Source: Bacillus sp. es.036
GTDB taxonomy: Bacteria > Bacillota > Bacilli > Bacillales > Guptibacillaceae
Assembly: GCF_002563635.1 (NCBI RefSeq)
Contig: NZ_PDIZ01000001.1
Span: forward strand, 434,001 to 498,000
Reading direction: 5' to 3'
Length of the DNA: 64,000 nucleotides
Positions 1 to 8,209 of the stretch are shown here, piece by piece. The notes beneath the pieces were generated by a model. That model was not told the origin of the DNA and made no database searches. It saw nothing but the letters and a program-made list of their open reading frames with translations. Numbering within the stretch: position 1 is the first letter of the stretch; the number at the start of each line of letters is the position of its first letter. Position numbers and translations under genes: made by a program.

Positions 1-546
1 TCGATTGATCCTGTTCATGAAAAATTCATAGAACGGATAGAATATGGAATTGTGGAGTTTCGTCGTACGTTTAAACCAGATCGTTTTCTGGGAGAAGGCG
101 AGCGTGTCATTCGTTATCAAAACTATTCGCGAAATGATTTGATCTTTTTGTTTCAAGCAGGTGTGCAGGAAGGAACTTGGCGTGAGGGGGTAAGTCGAGT
201 TGGGAACCACTATTTGCTTTTCATAAACTTAAACAAGGATGAAGCGGTATCGGATCACCTTCACTATAAGGATTATTTTATCGATCAGCGTCATTTTCAT
301 TGGCAAAGCCAGAATCAAACGTCTCACAGTTCATCCGTTGGACAAGCTTATATTCATCATAAGGAAAAAAACATTCACATCCACTTGTTTGTAAGAAAGT
401 TTAATAAAATGCACGGGATAGCGTTGCCTTTTACCTACTTAGGTGAGATCGACTATGTTTCAAGTCATGGAGATAAGCCGATGAGCATTAAGTGGAGGCT
501 TCATCACCCCGTGCCAGAAGATTTGTTTATTGATTTAATTCGATAA
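1..546 (+). CDS. DUF3427-family protein, C-terminal part only (cut by window edge)
   Basis: The reading frame is open from base 1, so only the last 181 residues are visible; the GTG at 52 is not a convincing start. The fragment matches the C-terminal region of DUF3427, the domain found after the helicase core in PLD/DEAD-helicase restriction-like proteins. Recognisable blocks are EGTWREGVSRVG, YKDYFIDQRHFHWQSQ, IHLFVRK and MSIKWRL near the end. It probably acts on DNA as part of a helicase/nuclease. Its last 12 bases overlap the convergent Nudix gene. The helicase at 1325 lacks this terminal block, so this fragment may belong to a paralogue or to a split partner. The family call is good; what lies upstream is unknown. 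Confidence 0.75.
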   Translation, partial: SIDPVHEKFIERIEYGIVEFRRTFKPDRFLGEGERVIRYQNYSRNDLIFLFQAGVQEGTWREGVSRVGNHYLLFINLNKDEAVSDHLHYKDYFIDQRHFHWQSQNQTSHSSSVGQAYIHHKEKNIHIHLFVRKFNKMHGIALPFTYLGEIDYVSSHGDKPMSIKWRLHHPVPEDLFIDLIR

Positions 547-924
547 AAGCTTATCGATTGTTGGAATATCAGCGGGGGCCCATTCAAGAGAACGTAAATC
601 ATTCTTTGAAACCCACTCCAACTTAGCGTGTTCTTTTGCTTTGGGTTCACCGTTAATAATAGTTGATTCATATGTAAGTAGATTAACAATGACGTTTGGG
701 TATTCATGAACAACTTCCGCTATTTTTTCTTGAACCGAAATTTCACAGTCTAGTTCTTCCTCAATTTCGCGTACTAACGTTTGTTCAGGTGTTTCCCCTT
801 CTTCAATTTTCCCACCTGGAAACTCCCATAAGTTAGGTAGAGACATGGTGGGAGAGCGAAGGGCACAAAGGAATTCATCTTGCTCGTTACGGATAACAGC
901 ACCGACGACTTTTACTTTTTTCAT
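535..924 (-). CDS. Nudix (MutT-like) NTP pyrophosphohydrolase
   Basis: A 129-residue protein with a Nudix box at residues 38-60: GKIEEGE, then REIEEEL, with Asp where the usual final Gly would be. The family hydrolyses (oxidised) nucleoside triphosphates to monophosphates, as in 8-oxo-dGTP sanitation. The small size and the VVGAVIRN start resemble MutT/NudG-type enzymes. The ATG at 924 is preceded by GGAG at good spacing. It converges on the DUF3427 gene and is divergent from the MazG-like gene, so it lies between two DUF3427-type helicase genes. That position suggests a nucleotide-pool role in a defence or repair island rather than general housekeeping. Substrate not determinable. Confidence 0.88.
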   Translation of the reverse strand: MKKVKVVGAVIRNEQDEFLCALRSPTMSLPNLWEFPGGKIEEGETPEQTLVREIEEELDCEISVQEKIAEVVHEYPNVIVNLLTYESTIINGEPKAKEHAKLEWVSKNDLRSLEWAPADIPTIDKLLSN

Positions 925-1005
925 GATTTGTTAGCAACTCCTTAATCATAATTACTCTATCTATATTATCATTGAATTATATCAAATTGCGAAAGGTGGA
1001 TGACC

Positions 1006-1332
1006 ATGCCAACTTACAACAAGCTAATCAGAGACCGTATCCCAGAAATCATCAAAGCAACTGGAAAAGACTTTAATATCACCACGTTAAATGACTTCGA
1101 ATATAAGGAAGAACTTCAATCAAAATTAAAAGAAGAGCTTCAGGAGTACCTTGAAGCAGATGGAGATAGCCATTCTATTGAGGAACTAGCAGATATCCTT
1201 GAATTAATCCATGCTCTAACGACTGTACATCATTCATCGTATGAAGAACTTGAACAGGTGAGAAAAGAGAAAAAAGAGAAGCGTGGCGGGTTTGAAGAAA
1301 AGATCTATCTGATTGATGTGGAAGATGAGTAA
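1006..1332 (+). CDS. MazG-like / phosphoribosyl-ATP pyrophosphohydrolase family protein
   Basis: A 108-residue all-alpha NTP pyrophosphohydrolase of the YNKLIRDRIPEII type (COG4997-like). The acidic EELQEYLEADGD and EELADILELIHAL segments carry the likely Mg-binding Glu/Asp residues. Such enzymes hydrolyse non-canonical NTPs. The ATG at 1006 is chosen over the one at 1000 because AAAGGTGG (992-999) sits 6 nt before 1006 but touches 1000. Its stop overlaps the helicase start at 1325 by 8 nt, so the two are probably translationally coupled and function together. Confidence 0.85.
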   Translation: MPTYNKLIRDRIPEIIKATGKDFNITTLNDFEYKEELQSKLKEELQEYLEADGDSHSIEELADILELIHALTTVHHSSYEELEQVRKEKKEKRGGFEEKIYLIDVEDE

Positions 1333-3751
1333 GATTCAACTTGTTACAGAAAGATTAATTGATCACCTTGTACCAGAAATCGAGTCAGCTGATTCGATTT
1401 ATATCCTGACTTCATTTGTTATGAAGTCAGGGGTAGAGCTTCTTTATCAGCATTTGGAATCGGCATTAGCGAGAGGAAAGACGGTTAAGCTTTGTGCTGG
1501 TGATTATTTATTCGTTACACAACCGGTGGCCCTTCAATGGTTACTAGAATTGGAAGGCATTGAGCTTCGCTTATATCAAAGCAACGGGCGTTCCTTTCAT
1601 CCAAAAGCATACTTATTAGGAAGTGAGTTAGATACGGGTTCTTTCCTCGTTGGTTCTTCTAATCTATCACGATCGGCTCTAACGAGTGGTGTGGAATGGA
1701 ACCTGTTCCTTCCTGAAAGCAGCTCGCCATCAACATACCAGGAAGCGGAAGATTTATTTTTACATACGTTTTATCACGACAATACCATTCCTTTAAATGA
1801 AGAATCCATTCAGTTATATAAAGAGCGTTATGAGAAGTATCATGAAAAGTACCCAGATCTCCTGCAAAAGTGGAGCAAGTTAGAAGAAGTTGAAATGACT
1901 CTTGGTACTCCGGATCAAACTAGTGCGATTCACGAAAGTAGATTGCCGTATGGAATAGAACCTGAAAGAACTGTTCTAGAGCCAAGACCAGCTCAACTTG
2001 AAGCTTTGGAAGCTCTCGAAGCAACCTTGGAAGAAGGTTACACCAGGGCGATGGTTGTCCTGCCCACTGGAATCGGGAAAACCTATCTAGCTGGATTTTT
2101 TGCTCGTTCTTTTAAACGAGTCTTATTTATTGCGCATAGAGAAGAGATTCTGTACCAGGCGAAGAACTCATTTCAGCATGTCCTTCCTGATCGTTCAACT
2201 GGGATCTACAATGGACGAGTGAAAGATAAGGGTGACATGCTGTTTGCTTCTGTCTTTACAATTGGACAGGAGAAGAATTTGAAGCAATTTAAGCCAGATG
2301 AATTTGACTTGATTGTTGTAGATGAATTTCACCATGCTGCAGCTACCTCGTATCAGGGAATCATTGATTACTTCATACCATCATTCTTACTTGGAATTAC
2401 GGCTACACCGGATCGAATGGATAGTAAAGATGTTTATGGGATATGCGGCGGTAATGTGGCGTATCAAATGCATTTTATTGAGGCTATTCAGAACGATTGG
2501 TTAACGCCTTTTCGGTATTTTGGTGTTTATGATGAAACGGATTATTCAAATGTTACTTGGCTTGGGAATAAGTATGATCAAGAAGAGTTGCTAACAGCAC
2601 AGTTAAAAGATGAAGTAGCGGATAAAATCCTTCGTGCATGGCTAGAGCATAAACAGTCACGTTCACTTGGATTTTGCTCATCGATTGTACAAGCGAATTT
2701 TCTAGCAGAGTATTTTAATGATAAAGGCTACAAAGCGATAAGCTTGCATTCAAAGTCACGGGATTACTCAAGAAAAGATGCGATCGATGCATTAACGAAT
2801 GATGAGATTGACATTATCTTTACTGTGGATCTATTTAATGAGGGCGTAGACATTCCACCAGTTGATACCCTCTTATTCGCAAGGCCAACTGAATCATTAA
2901 CGATCTTCACACAACAGGTTGGAAGAGGACTCAGACTTTTTAATGGAAAAGAATACTGTAATATCATTGATTTAATTGGAAACTATCGAAATGCGGATAT
3001 CAAGCTTTCATTGTTTGATACTTCGCCAGAGCAATCAGGTAAGAAGAAAACAATTGAACCAGTTGTACCTGCAAACTGTGAATTAAATCTTGATCTAAAA
3101 GTGGTCAATCTACTTAAGGAATTGAATAAGAAGAGGCAGCCAAGGAAAGAGAAGCTTTTTGATGGGTATCAAGATTTGAAGCTAGAGCTTGGTAGGCGTC
3201 CAAGTTATTTAGAACTTCATTTGTATGGCAGAGAAAATAGTCGAGAGTATCGACAGGAATTCGGCTCTTATCCAGGATTTCTGCAGTGGGCAGGGGAGTT
3301 GGATTCTTTCGAAGCAAAAGTATACAACTCTTATGAAAGCTGGATCAAGGAAGTAGAACGAACCGGAATGGCAAAAAGCTATAAGATGATCGTTCTTCAA
3401 TATATGCTAAGTAGGGGAAGGGAGAATTGGTTAATATCTGTAACTCCAGAAGAAGTCGCTCCCTATTTTCATCAGTATTTGACTGAAAAAGAGTATAGAC
3501 GGAAAATCGATTTTTCGGATAAAGGATCTAGAGCGTTGTGGGAATATGATGAGAGCAAAGTCGCTAGTCTAATTGACAGAATGCCTATGGCGAAGTGGAG
3601 CGGGAGTTCTAAAGGCTTGGTTGTATATGAAGATAGGGCTTTTTCGTTTGATTTGGTAGTGGAACAGGACGAGAATGAGGTTCTTTATAAATGGATGAAA
3701 GAGATATGTGAGTATCGATTGCATGAGCATTTTGAGAGGAAGGCGAGATGA
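1325..3751 (+). CDS. PLD-nuclease/DEAD-like helicase with DUF3427 region
   Basis: An 808-residue protein. A phospholipase-D-like nuclease domain fills about residues 1-170, with HPKAYLL at 92 and a following GSSNLSRSAL block. A superfamily 2 helicase core follows: Walker A PTGIGKT at 247-253, motif II DEFH at 333-336, motif III GITATP, and motif VI QQVGRGLR near 530. The C-terminal part (YQDLKLELGRRPSYLELHLYGR) is typical of DUF3427. It stops before the last DUF3427 block, which is seen in the gene at 1-546. Family members are restriction/defence-type DNA translocases. Start ATG 1325 is preferred over TTG 1313 because it overlaps the upstream stop. It is about 150 residues shorter than usual for the family. 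Confidence 0.85.
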   Translation: MSKIQLVTERLIDHLVPEIESADSIYILTSFVMKSGVELLYQHLESALARGKTVKLCAGDYLFVTQPVALQWLLELEGIELRLYQSNGRSFHPKAYLLGSELDTGSFLVGSSNLSRSALTSGVEWNLFLPESSSPSTYQEAEDLFLHTFYHDNTIPLNEESIQLYKERYEKYHEKYPDLLQKWSKLEEVEMTLGTPDQTSAIHESRLPYGIEPERTVLEPRPAQLEALEALEATLEEGYTRAMVVLPTGIGKTYLAGFFARSFKRVLFIAHREEILYQAKNSFQHVLPDRSTGIYNGRVKDKGDMLFASVFTIGQEKNLKQFKPDEFDLIVVDEFHHAAATSYQGIIDYFIPSFLLGITATPDRMDSKDVYGICGGNVAYQMHFIEAIQNDWLTPFRYFGVYDETDYSNVTWLGNKYDQEELLTAQLKDEVADKILRAWLEHKQSRSLGFCSSIVQANFLAEYFNDKGYKAISLHSKSRDYSRKDAIDALTNDEIDIIFTVDLFNEGVDIPPVDTLLFARPTESLTIFTQQVGRGLRLFNGKEYCNIIDLIGNYRNADIKLSLFDTSPEQSGKKKTIEPVVPANCELNLDLKVVNLLKELNKKRQPRKEKLFDGYQDLKLELGRRPSYLELHLYGRENSREYRQEFGSYPGFLQWAGELDSFEAKVYNSYESWIKEVERTGMAKSYKMIVLQYMLSRGRENWLISVTPEEVAPYFHQYLTEKEYRRKIDFSDKGSRALWEYDESKVASLIDRMPMAKWSGSSKGLVVYEDRAFSFDLVVEQDENEVLYKWMKEICEYRLHEHFERKAR

Positions 3752-3765
3752 TATCTCGTCTTTTT
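3742..3765 (+). terminator. Intrinsic terminator after the helicase gene
   Basis: A GGCGAGAT/ATCTCGTC stem with a 3-nt loop that includes the stop codon, followed by TTTTT. Confidence 0.7.
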
Positions 3766-3957
3766 GCTTTATACTTTTTTGCTTATATCTGGTACCTAAT
3801 GCTACAGAAAAATTACCTTATGTCGACTTTTAAATCAATATAAACGATTTTATATAAGGTAAATATAAGGAGATAACAGATAGAAATTAGGCCCGTCAAA
3901 TCAATTATTAAATGTAGTATGATTTAATTAGAGTAGAAATTTGAGGGGGTAGGAATA

Positions 3958-5403
3958 ATGGAAAGAGATTTAGATCAAAGTAAGTTACTTAGAAATGAAA
4001 ATTTTATCAGCGAAGTTTTTTCAACTATGAGAGAGGGAGTCATTGTTGTAAATTCAGAATTCAATGCAATCTATATAAATGAATCAGCTGAGGAAATGGG
4101 CTTTCCTGTTGCGACTTTGTTGGGAAAAAGTCTATTTGAAATCTTTCCTGGCTTAAGTAAGCAAAATAGTACAGTTCTTAATGTATTTGAGACCGGTAAA
4201 CCTATTAAAGACCATATACAAACTTTTGTTACGAATAAGGGTGAAAGGAAGACGACAGTTACTTCCACCTATCCAATTAATAAAAATGGCAATATCATTG
4301 GAGTCTACGAAATTTTTTCAGATGTATCAGGATTACAAAGTATGTCTGAAAAATTGAATGAAATAAAGAAGTTGAGGAAAGGCCCGAATTTCTACGGTAA
4401 TAAGCACAATGGAATGGCATCGAAAATGATTGGTGAGAGTTCTGAAATGAAGTACCTTAAAGATTTAATCGCAAAAATAGCATCTAGCCCATCACCAATT
4501 TTAATTTATGGCGAGACAGGGACTGGGAAAGAATTGATTGTTCAAGAAATTCATGAGCATGCAAGTAGGCATAGGGATATTCCCTTAGTCATACAGAATT
4601 GTGCTGCGATCCCCGAATCATTACTTGAGAGTATATTATTTGGAACAGTTAAAGGGAGTTTTACTGGGGCCGAAGATCGTGAAGGGTTATTCGAACTTGC
4701 AAGTGGGGGGATTTTGTTTCTGGATGAAATAAATTCAATGCCATTTTCTCTCCAATCAAAATTGTTACGAGTTCTTCAGGAAGGAAAGGTACGCCGAGTA
4801 GGAGATTTGAAAGAGCGGGGAGTTGAAGTTCGATTGGTTACTGCAACGAACGTCCAACCATCGGAACTTGTGAAGGTAGGGAAAATGAGGGCAGATCTTT
4901 ATTATCGGTTGAATGTGCTCTTGATAGAAGTTCCGCCACTTAGAAATCGATTGGAAGATATTCCAGGTTTGGTTAACTATTTTGTTGAAATGTTCAACAG
5001 AGTTCTAGATAAAGGAGTGCAACATGTCGAAGAAGAAGCAATGATGTTTTTTTATAAGTACCATTGGCCTGGTAATATACGAGAATTAAAAAATATGATA
5101 GAACGAGGAATGAATCTTACAACAAAAGATTACCTTAGCTTAAATGACGTTCAACCACATTCCATTTTGAGTATGCCAATAAAATCAAGCAATGATCACC
5201 ATTTAAAAAAGGATAGAATTATTTTGAAAAAAGAAGTTGAGGAACTTGAATCCAGATTAATTCAAGAAGCGATAAAAAAATCGGAAGGCAATGTTTCAAG
5301 AGCGGCACGAGAACTGGATGTTCCACAGCAAACGTTGGATAAGAAAGTGAAAAAATATAACCTCCAAGAGGAAGTAGCTAAATCGAAAACTACTCTAAAA
5401 TGA
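3958..5403 (+). CDS. Sigma-54-dependent PAS/AAA+/Fis-type activator
   Basis: A 481-residue bacterial enhancer-binding protein. A PAS sensor domain covers about residues 15-125. The AAA+ domain has Walker A GETGTGKE at 185-192, Walker B LFLDEIN near 253, and the sigma-54 contact loop as GSFTGA (233-238) in place of canonical GAFTGA. A Fis-type HTH (NVSRAARELDVPQQTLDKKV) ends the protein. The layout resembles RocR-type activators of Bacillus catabolic operons. The gene lies directly upstream of a -24/-12 promoter at 5480, so the symporter/decarboxylase operon is the obvious target. The ATG follows GGGGGTAGG. The ligand sensed by the PAS domain is unknown. Confidence 0.93.
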   Translation: MERDLDQSKLLRNENFISEVFSTMREGVIVVNSEFNAIYINESAEEMGFPVATLLGKSLFEIFPGLSKQNSTVLNVFETGKPIKDHIQTFVTNKGERKTTVTSTYPINKNGNIIGVYEIFSDVSGLQSMSEKLNEIKKLRKGPNFYGNKHNGMASKMIGESSEMKYLKDLIAKIASSPSPILIYGETGTGKELIVQEIHEHASRHRDIPLVIQNCAAIPESLLESILFGTVKGSFTGAEDREGLFELASGGILFLDEINSMPFSLQSKLLRVLQEGKVRRVGDLKERGVEVRLVTATNVQPSELVKVGKMRADLYYRLNVLLIEVPPLRNRLEDIPGLVNYFVEMFNRVLDKGVQHVEEEAMMFFYKYHWPGNIRELKNMIERGMNLTTKDYLSLNDVQPHSILSMPIKSSNDHHLKKDRIILKKEVEELESRLIQEAIKKSEGNVSRAARELDVPQQTLDKKVKKYNLQEEVAKSKTTLK

Positions 5404-5413
5404 GTAGTTTTTT
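5385..5413 (+). terminator. Terminator spanning the stop codon of the activator gene
   Basis: Stem GAAAACTACTC / GAGTAGTTTT with the TGA stop at the loop/3' arm boundary and a T-run after it. It separates the activator from the sigma-54 operon. Confidence 0.75.
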
Positions 5414-5479
5414 TAGTAGCTTTATGAGTGATTGTCATAACCAGCTGATGAATGTATTCGTTCTATCAACTTTTAATTT

Positions 5480-5495
5480 TGGCATGAAACTTGCT
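5480..5495 (+). promoter_or_regulatory. Sigma-54 (-24/-12) promoter
   Basis: TGGCATGAAACTTGCT matches the sigma-L consensus. The -24 GG (5481-5482) and -12 GC (5493-5494) are exactly 10 nt apart. It lies 44 nt before the small ORF and just downstream of the sigma-54 activator gene. The activator binding site was not resolved. Confidence 0.88.
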
Positions 5496-5538
5496 TAATA
5501 TATAGTTGAGTTGAAAATATTATATGGGGGTGGAATGA

Positions 5539-5655
5539 TTGAGCGAAGTGCCTTTTCTAGTACCATTTTTTTATATCATCGTTCCTGTTGTTGGAATTGT
5601 TACCACGTATGGTTTGCTTAAATGGATTGAGAAGAAGGAGGCGAGGCATTCTTGA
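5539..5655 (+). CDS. Small membrane protein, symporter accessory-type
   Basis: A 38-residue ORF with a TTG start, 5 nt after GGGGGTGG. It has one hydrophobic helix (FLVPFFYIIVPVVGIVTTYG) and a charged tail (LKWIEKKEARHS). Its TGA overlaps the TTG start of the symporter by 4 nt, and the symporter's AAGGAGG site lies within its 3' end. Tiny single-pass proteins encoded just before sodium:solute symporters are known in Firmicutes and are annotated as symporter small accessory proteins. A role in assembly or stability of the carrier is inferred from position only. Confidence 0.75.
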   Translation: MSEVPFLVPFFYIIVPVVGIVTTYGLLKWIEKKEARHS

Positions 5656-7091
5656 TAACGACTTTTATTATTTACTTGATCATAGTCTTTGTTATTGGTG
5701 TCGCGGCCGAAAGGTTCATTTCAAAGAGTGAGGAGGGTTATTATTTAGGTGATCGGAGTTTTGGTCCTGTTGCTACTGCTATTAGTGCCGGTTCAACTGA
5801 TACGAGTGGATGGATATTCATTGGAGCTGCTGGTTATTCCTATTCAGCTGGTATATCTACTATGTGGATGCTTCCAGGCTTCATTGTTGGTTATCTTTTA
5901 AACTGGTTCATAGTTGCTCCTAGACTTAGAAAAGCTACAGAAGAAAACAATAGTCTAAGTCTTGCTGATTATTTTGAAAAAAGATTCAATGACAAAAGCC
6001 ATCTTTTAAAAGTAACAACGAGTATTATCATTGTATTATTTTTTGTTGCATATATGGCTTCACAATTAACAGCAGCCGGTAAAGCACTGGATGCAATTGT
6101 TAGTTTGGATTTTAGTCTTGGTTTAATTCTTTGTGCTGCATTTGTAATTGGATATGCCATATTCGGAGGCTATCGTTCGGTGGTATGGACTGATGTAGTG
6201 CAGGGGTTCATTATGATTGGAGTCCTTGTATTATTTCCAGCTTACATGATTGTTCAATTAGGAGGTTGGAATCAATTTTTTCAGCAAATAGGTAGCATCG
6301 ATCCCATTCTCCTTTCTAGTGGTGGAGGTTCAACTGGCGCAGCAGCGTTCGGAGTGATCATGGGATTGGTTGTGTTTGGACTTGGAGGTCCAGGACAACC
6401 TCATATCGTACAACGGTTTCTTTCTGCCAAAGATGATCAAACCATAAGACAAGGGTCTATGATTGCTATGATTTGGGTGATTATCGTAATGACAGGCTCC
6501 AATTTGCTTGGTTTAATTGGACGAATAGTCATCCCGAATCTTGATGATGCAGAATACGTTTTTCCGCAAATGACTGCAGAATTGATGCCACCTATACTGG
6601 CCGGGATTGTGTTGGGAGCGATATTTGCTGCCATTCAGTCTACCTTTTCTTCACAAGTTATGGTTGCTACACAGGCAATTGCCAGTGATATTCTGAAAAG
6701 TTTTAAGAAGAAGCAGCTAACGGATTCGCAATATTTAATGATTAGTCGATTAACGATGGTCGGGTTAGGGATTGTTGCGACATCTATTGCCTTATTAAAT
6801 ATCGAAGCTGTATTTACACTAGTTTTATACGCTTGGGCAGGTCTTGCAGCAGCATTTGGACCACTGCTAATTTTGAGTCTCTACTATGAAAATGTAACTA
6901 AGTGGGGAGCATTTACAGGTATGCTGACTGGTGCTGTAGTCACTATTGTTTGGAAAAACACACCTTACTCCGCTTACTTATATGAACTTATACCTGGTGC
7001 GTTAGCTTCTATCGCAGCGATATTAATTATTAGTAAATTTACTAAAGTGAATTTGAAATTAAGTAAGGAAGAGTTTAAAAACGTAAACTAA
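5652..7091 (+). CDS. Sodium:solute symporter (SSS family, PutP-like)
   Basis: A 479-residue, multi-helix (about 13 TM) carrier. The early SAGSTDTSGWIFIGAAGYSYSAG stretch and GYAIFGGYRSVVWTDVVQG are typical SSS signatures closest to the proline-symporter (PutP) branch. It imports an organic solute with sodium at the cytoplasmic membrane. The TTG at 5652 has AAGGAGG 9 nt upstream. Co-transcription with acetoacetate decarboxylase from the sigma-54 promoter suggests a short organic acid or ketone-body-like substrate rather than proline. That is inference. Confidence 0.9.
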   Translation: MITTFIIYLIIVFVIGVAAERFISKSEEGYYLGDRSFGPVATAISAGSTDTSGWIFIGAAGYSYSAGISTMWMLPGFIVGYLLNWFIVAPRLRKATEENNSLSLADYFEKRFNDKSHLLKVTTSIIIVLFFVAYMASQLTAAGKALDAIVSLDFSLGLILCAAFVIGYAIFGGYRSVVWTDVVQGFIMIGVLVLFPAYMIVQLGGWNQFFQQIGSIDPILLSSGGGSTGAAAFGVIMGLVVFGLGGPGQPHIVQRFLSAKDDQTIRQGSMIAMIWVIIVMTGSNLLGLIGRIVIPNLDDAEYVFPQMTAELMPPILAGIVLGAIFAAIQSTFSSQVMVATQAIASDILKSFKKKQLTDSQYLMISRLTMVGLGIVATSIALLNIEAVFTLVLYAWAGLAAAFGPLLILSLYYENVTKWGAFTGMLTGAVVTIVWKNTPYSAYLYELIPGALASIAAILIISKFTKVNLKLSKEEFKNVN

Positions 7092-7113
7092 CAATAATGG
7101 AGGAATCTTATTT

Positions 7114-7857
7114 ATGACTGTAAATGTAAAAAGCGGAAGTAATGTCCCTGTTCAATCACCACTTATCCCTGATCCCTTCGTTCCTTATCAATGTAGAGAC
7201 AACCGAACTGTAACAGCATTCGCTAGAGTTGAGGAAGATATTATCCAGAAGTATTTAGAACCAACACCATTTGAATATGTTGATAATATTATTGCTATTA
7301 CAATATCCGATTTTGGAAACTGTGATAAAGGGTCATTTCTGGATTGTGCAATTGTAGTTCCGGCAAGATACAAAGACGTGGTAGGTGGACATTACTTATT
7401 TGAATATGAAAATGAAGACTTTGCTATAGCGGCAGGGCGAGAACTCTGGGGATACCCAAAAAAGTATGCGGAGCTTTTTCTTGAGGAGAGGGAAGATAAA
7501 GTTATCGCAAAAGCAATTAAAAAGGGAAAAGAAATACTTACATTGGAGTTTGATCGAAAGAGTGAAGAAATCGAACTTCCAGGTGTGGAATTTACTCCTC
7601 ATTTAAATTTACAAACCGTTCCACATCCAGAGGGGAAGGGTGTCATTTACCAAAATGTGATTGCAAGAGATACGTCGCCTGATTTTAAGACGAAATTTGA
7701 ACAAAGTGGGGCAATTAAAGTAGAGCTAGGAGGAGATCCTACTACACCACTCGAGGACTTCTCAGCTATCGAAGTAATTGGAGGCACTTATATAAAGGGT
7801 GATTACTATGCAACTGAAGAAAATGGATGGGGAAGAATTATTGATAGACTTAAATAA
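7114..7857 (+). CDS. adc: Acetoacetate decarboxylase family protein
   Basis: A 247-residue enzyme of the acetoacetate decarboxylase superfamily. ELWGYPKK places the Schiff-base lysine and its neighbour at residues 116-117, equivalent to Lys115/Lys116 of the clostridial enzyme. The family decarboxylates acetoacetate to acetone and CO2, although several ADC-like proteins act on other keto acids. The ATG at 7114 is preceded by GGAGGA. As the last gene of the sigma-54 operon it probably degrades what the symporter brings in or an intermediate of it. Family certain, substrate likely but not proven. Confidence 0.9.
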   Translation: MTVNVKSGSNVPVQSPLIPDPFVPYQCRDNRTVTAFARVEEDIIQKYLEPTPFEYVDNIIAITISDFGNCDKGSFLDCAIVVPARYKDVVGGHYLFEYENEDFAIAAGRELWGYPKKYAELFLEEREDKVIAKAIKKGKEILTLEFDRKSEEIELPGVEFTPHLNLQTVPHPEGKGVIYQNVIARDTSPDFKTKFEQSGAIKVELGGDPTTPLEDFSAIEVIGGTYIKGDYYATEENGWGRIIDRLK

Positions 7858-7860
7858 TTT

Positions 7861-7884
7861 TTCAAATTCTTATTAGAATTTGAA
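7861..7884 (+). terminator. Hairpin after the decarboxylase gene
   Basis: A perfect 10-bp stem TTCAAATTCT/AGAATTTGAA with a 4-nt loop. There is no clear T-run on the + strand, so it may be a weak terminator or a stabilising hairpin. Confidence 0.5.
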
Positions 7885-7963
7885 GGATAAAGAACTTCTT
7901 ATCTCGCTATATACTAACCACAATAAGAACACTTTCTAAAAACATTTTATTGTTTATTTATCG

Positions 7964-7992
7964 TGGACAGTCTACCATTATTGAAGTAAACT
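7964..7992 (+). promoter_or_regulatory. Candidate sigma-A promoter of the S-box leader
   Basis: TGGACA and TAAACT with a 17-nt spacer. Predicted initiation falls just before the riboswitch P1 stem at 8010. Confidence 0.45.
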
Positions 7993-8009
7993 ATAACCAA
8001 CTAAATAAG

Positions 8010-8108
8010 GTTATCACGAGTGAACGAGAGTACGGGCTCACTGACTTCACAGCAACCTGCCAGGCGGTAAGGTGCTCCAACCTGCAAAGCATGGCTTTGA
8101 ATGATAAC
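8010..8108 (+). promoter_or_regulatory. SAM-I (S-box) riboswitch aptamer
   Basis: The ends pair as GTTATCA/TGATAAC (P1). The interior carries the conserved S-box landmarks in order: GAG...GAG, GGGCTC, TGA, GCAACCTGC, AAGGTGCTCCAACCTGC, and a short P4 hairpin. The landmarks depart somewhat from the majority consensus in P2. A terminator follows 14 nt later, so high SAM should switch off the gene at 8210. Confidence 0.85.
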
Positions 8109-8121
8109 GCACGGATAGCGG

Positions 8122-8161
8122 AGGCTCTTTGTTGCATTCATTTGCGATGGAGAGCCTTTTT
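8122..8161 (+). terminator. Riboswitch-controlled terminator
   Basis: AGGCTCT/AGAGCCT stem with a T6 run, between the S-box aptamer and the downstream gene. Confidence 0.85.
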
Positions 8162-8209
8162 TGTTCAATTGTTAAATACCTTGTTTATAAGAATAAGGGG
8201 GATGAGTTT

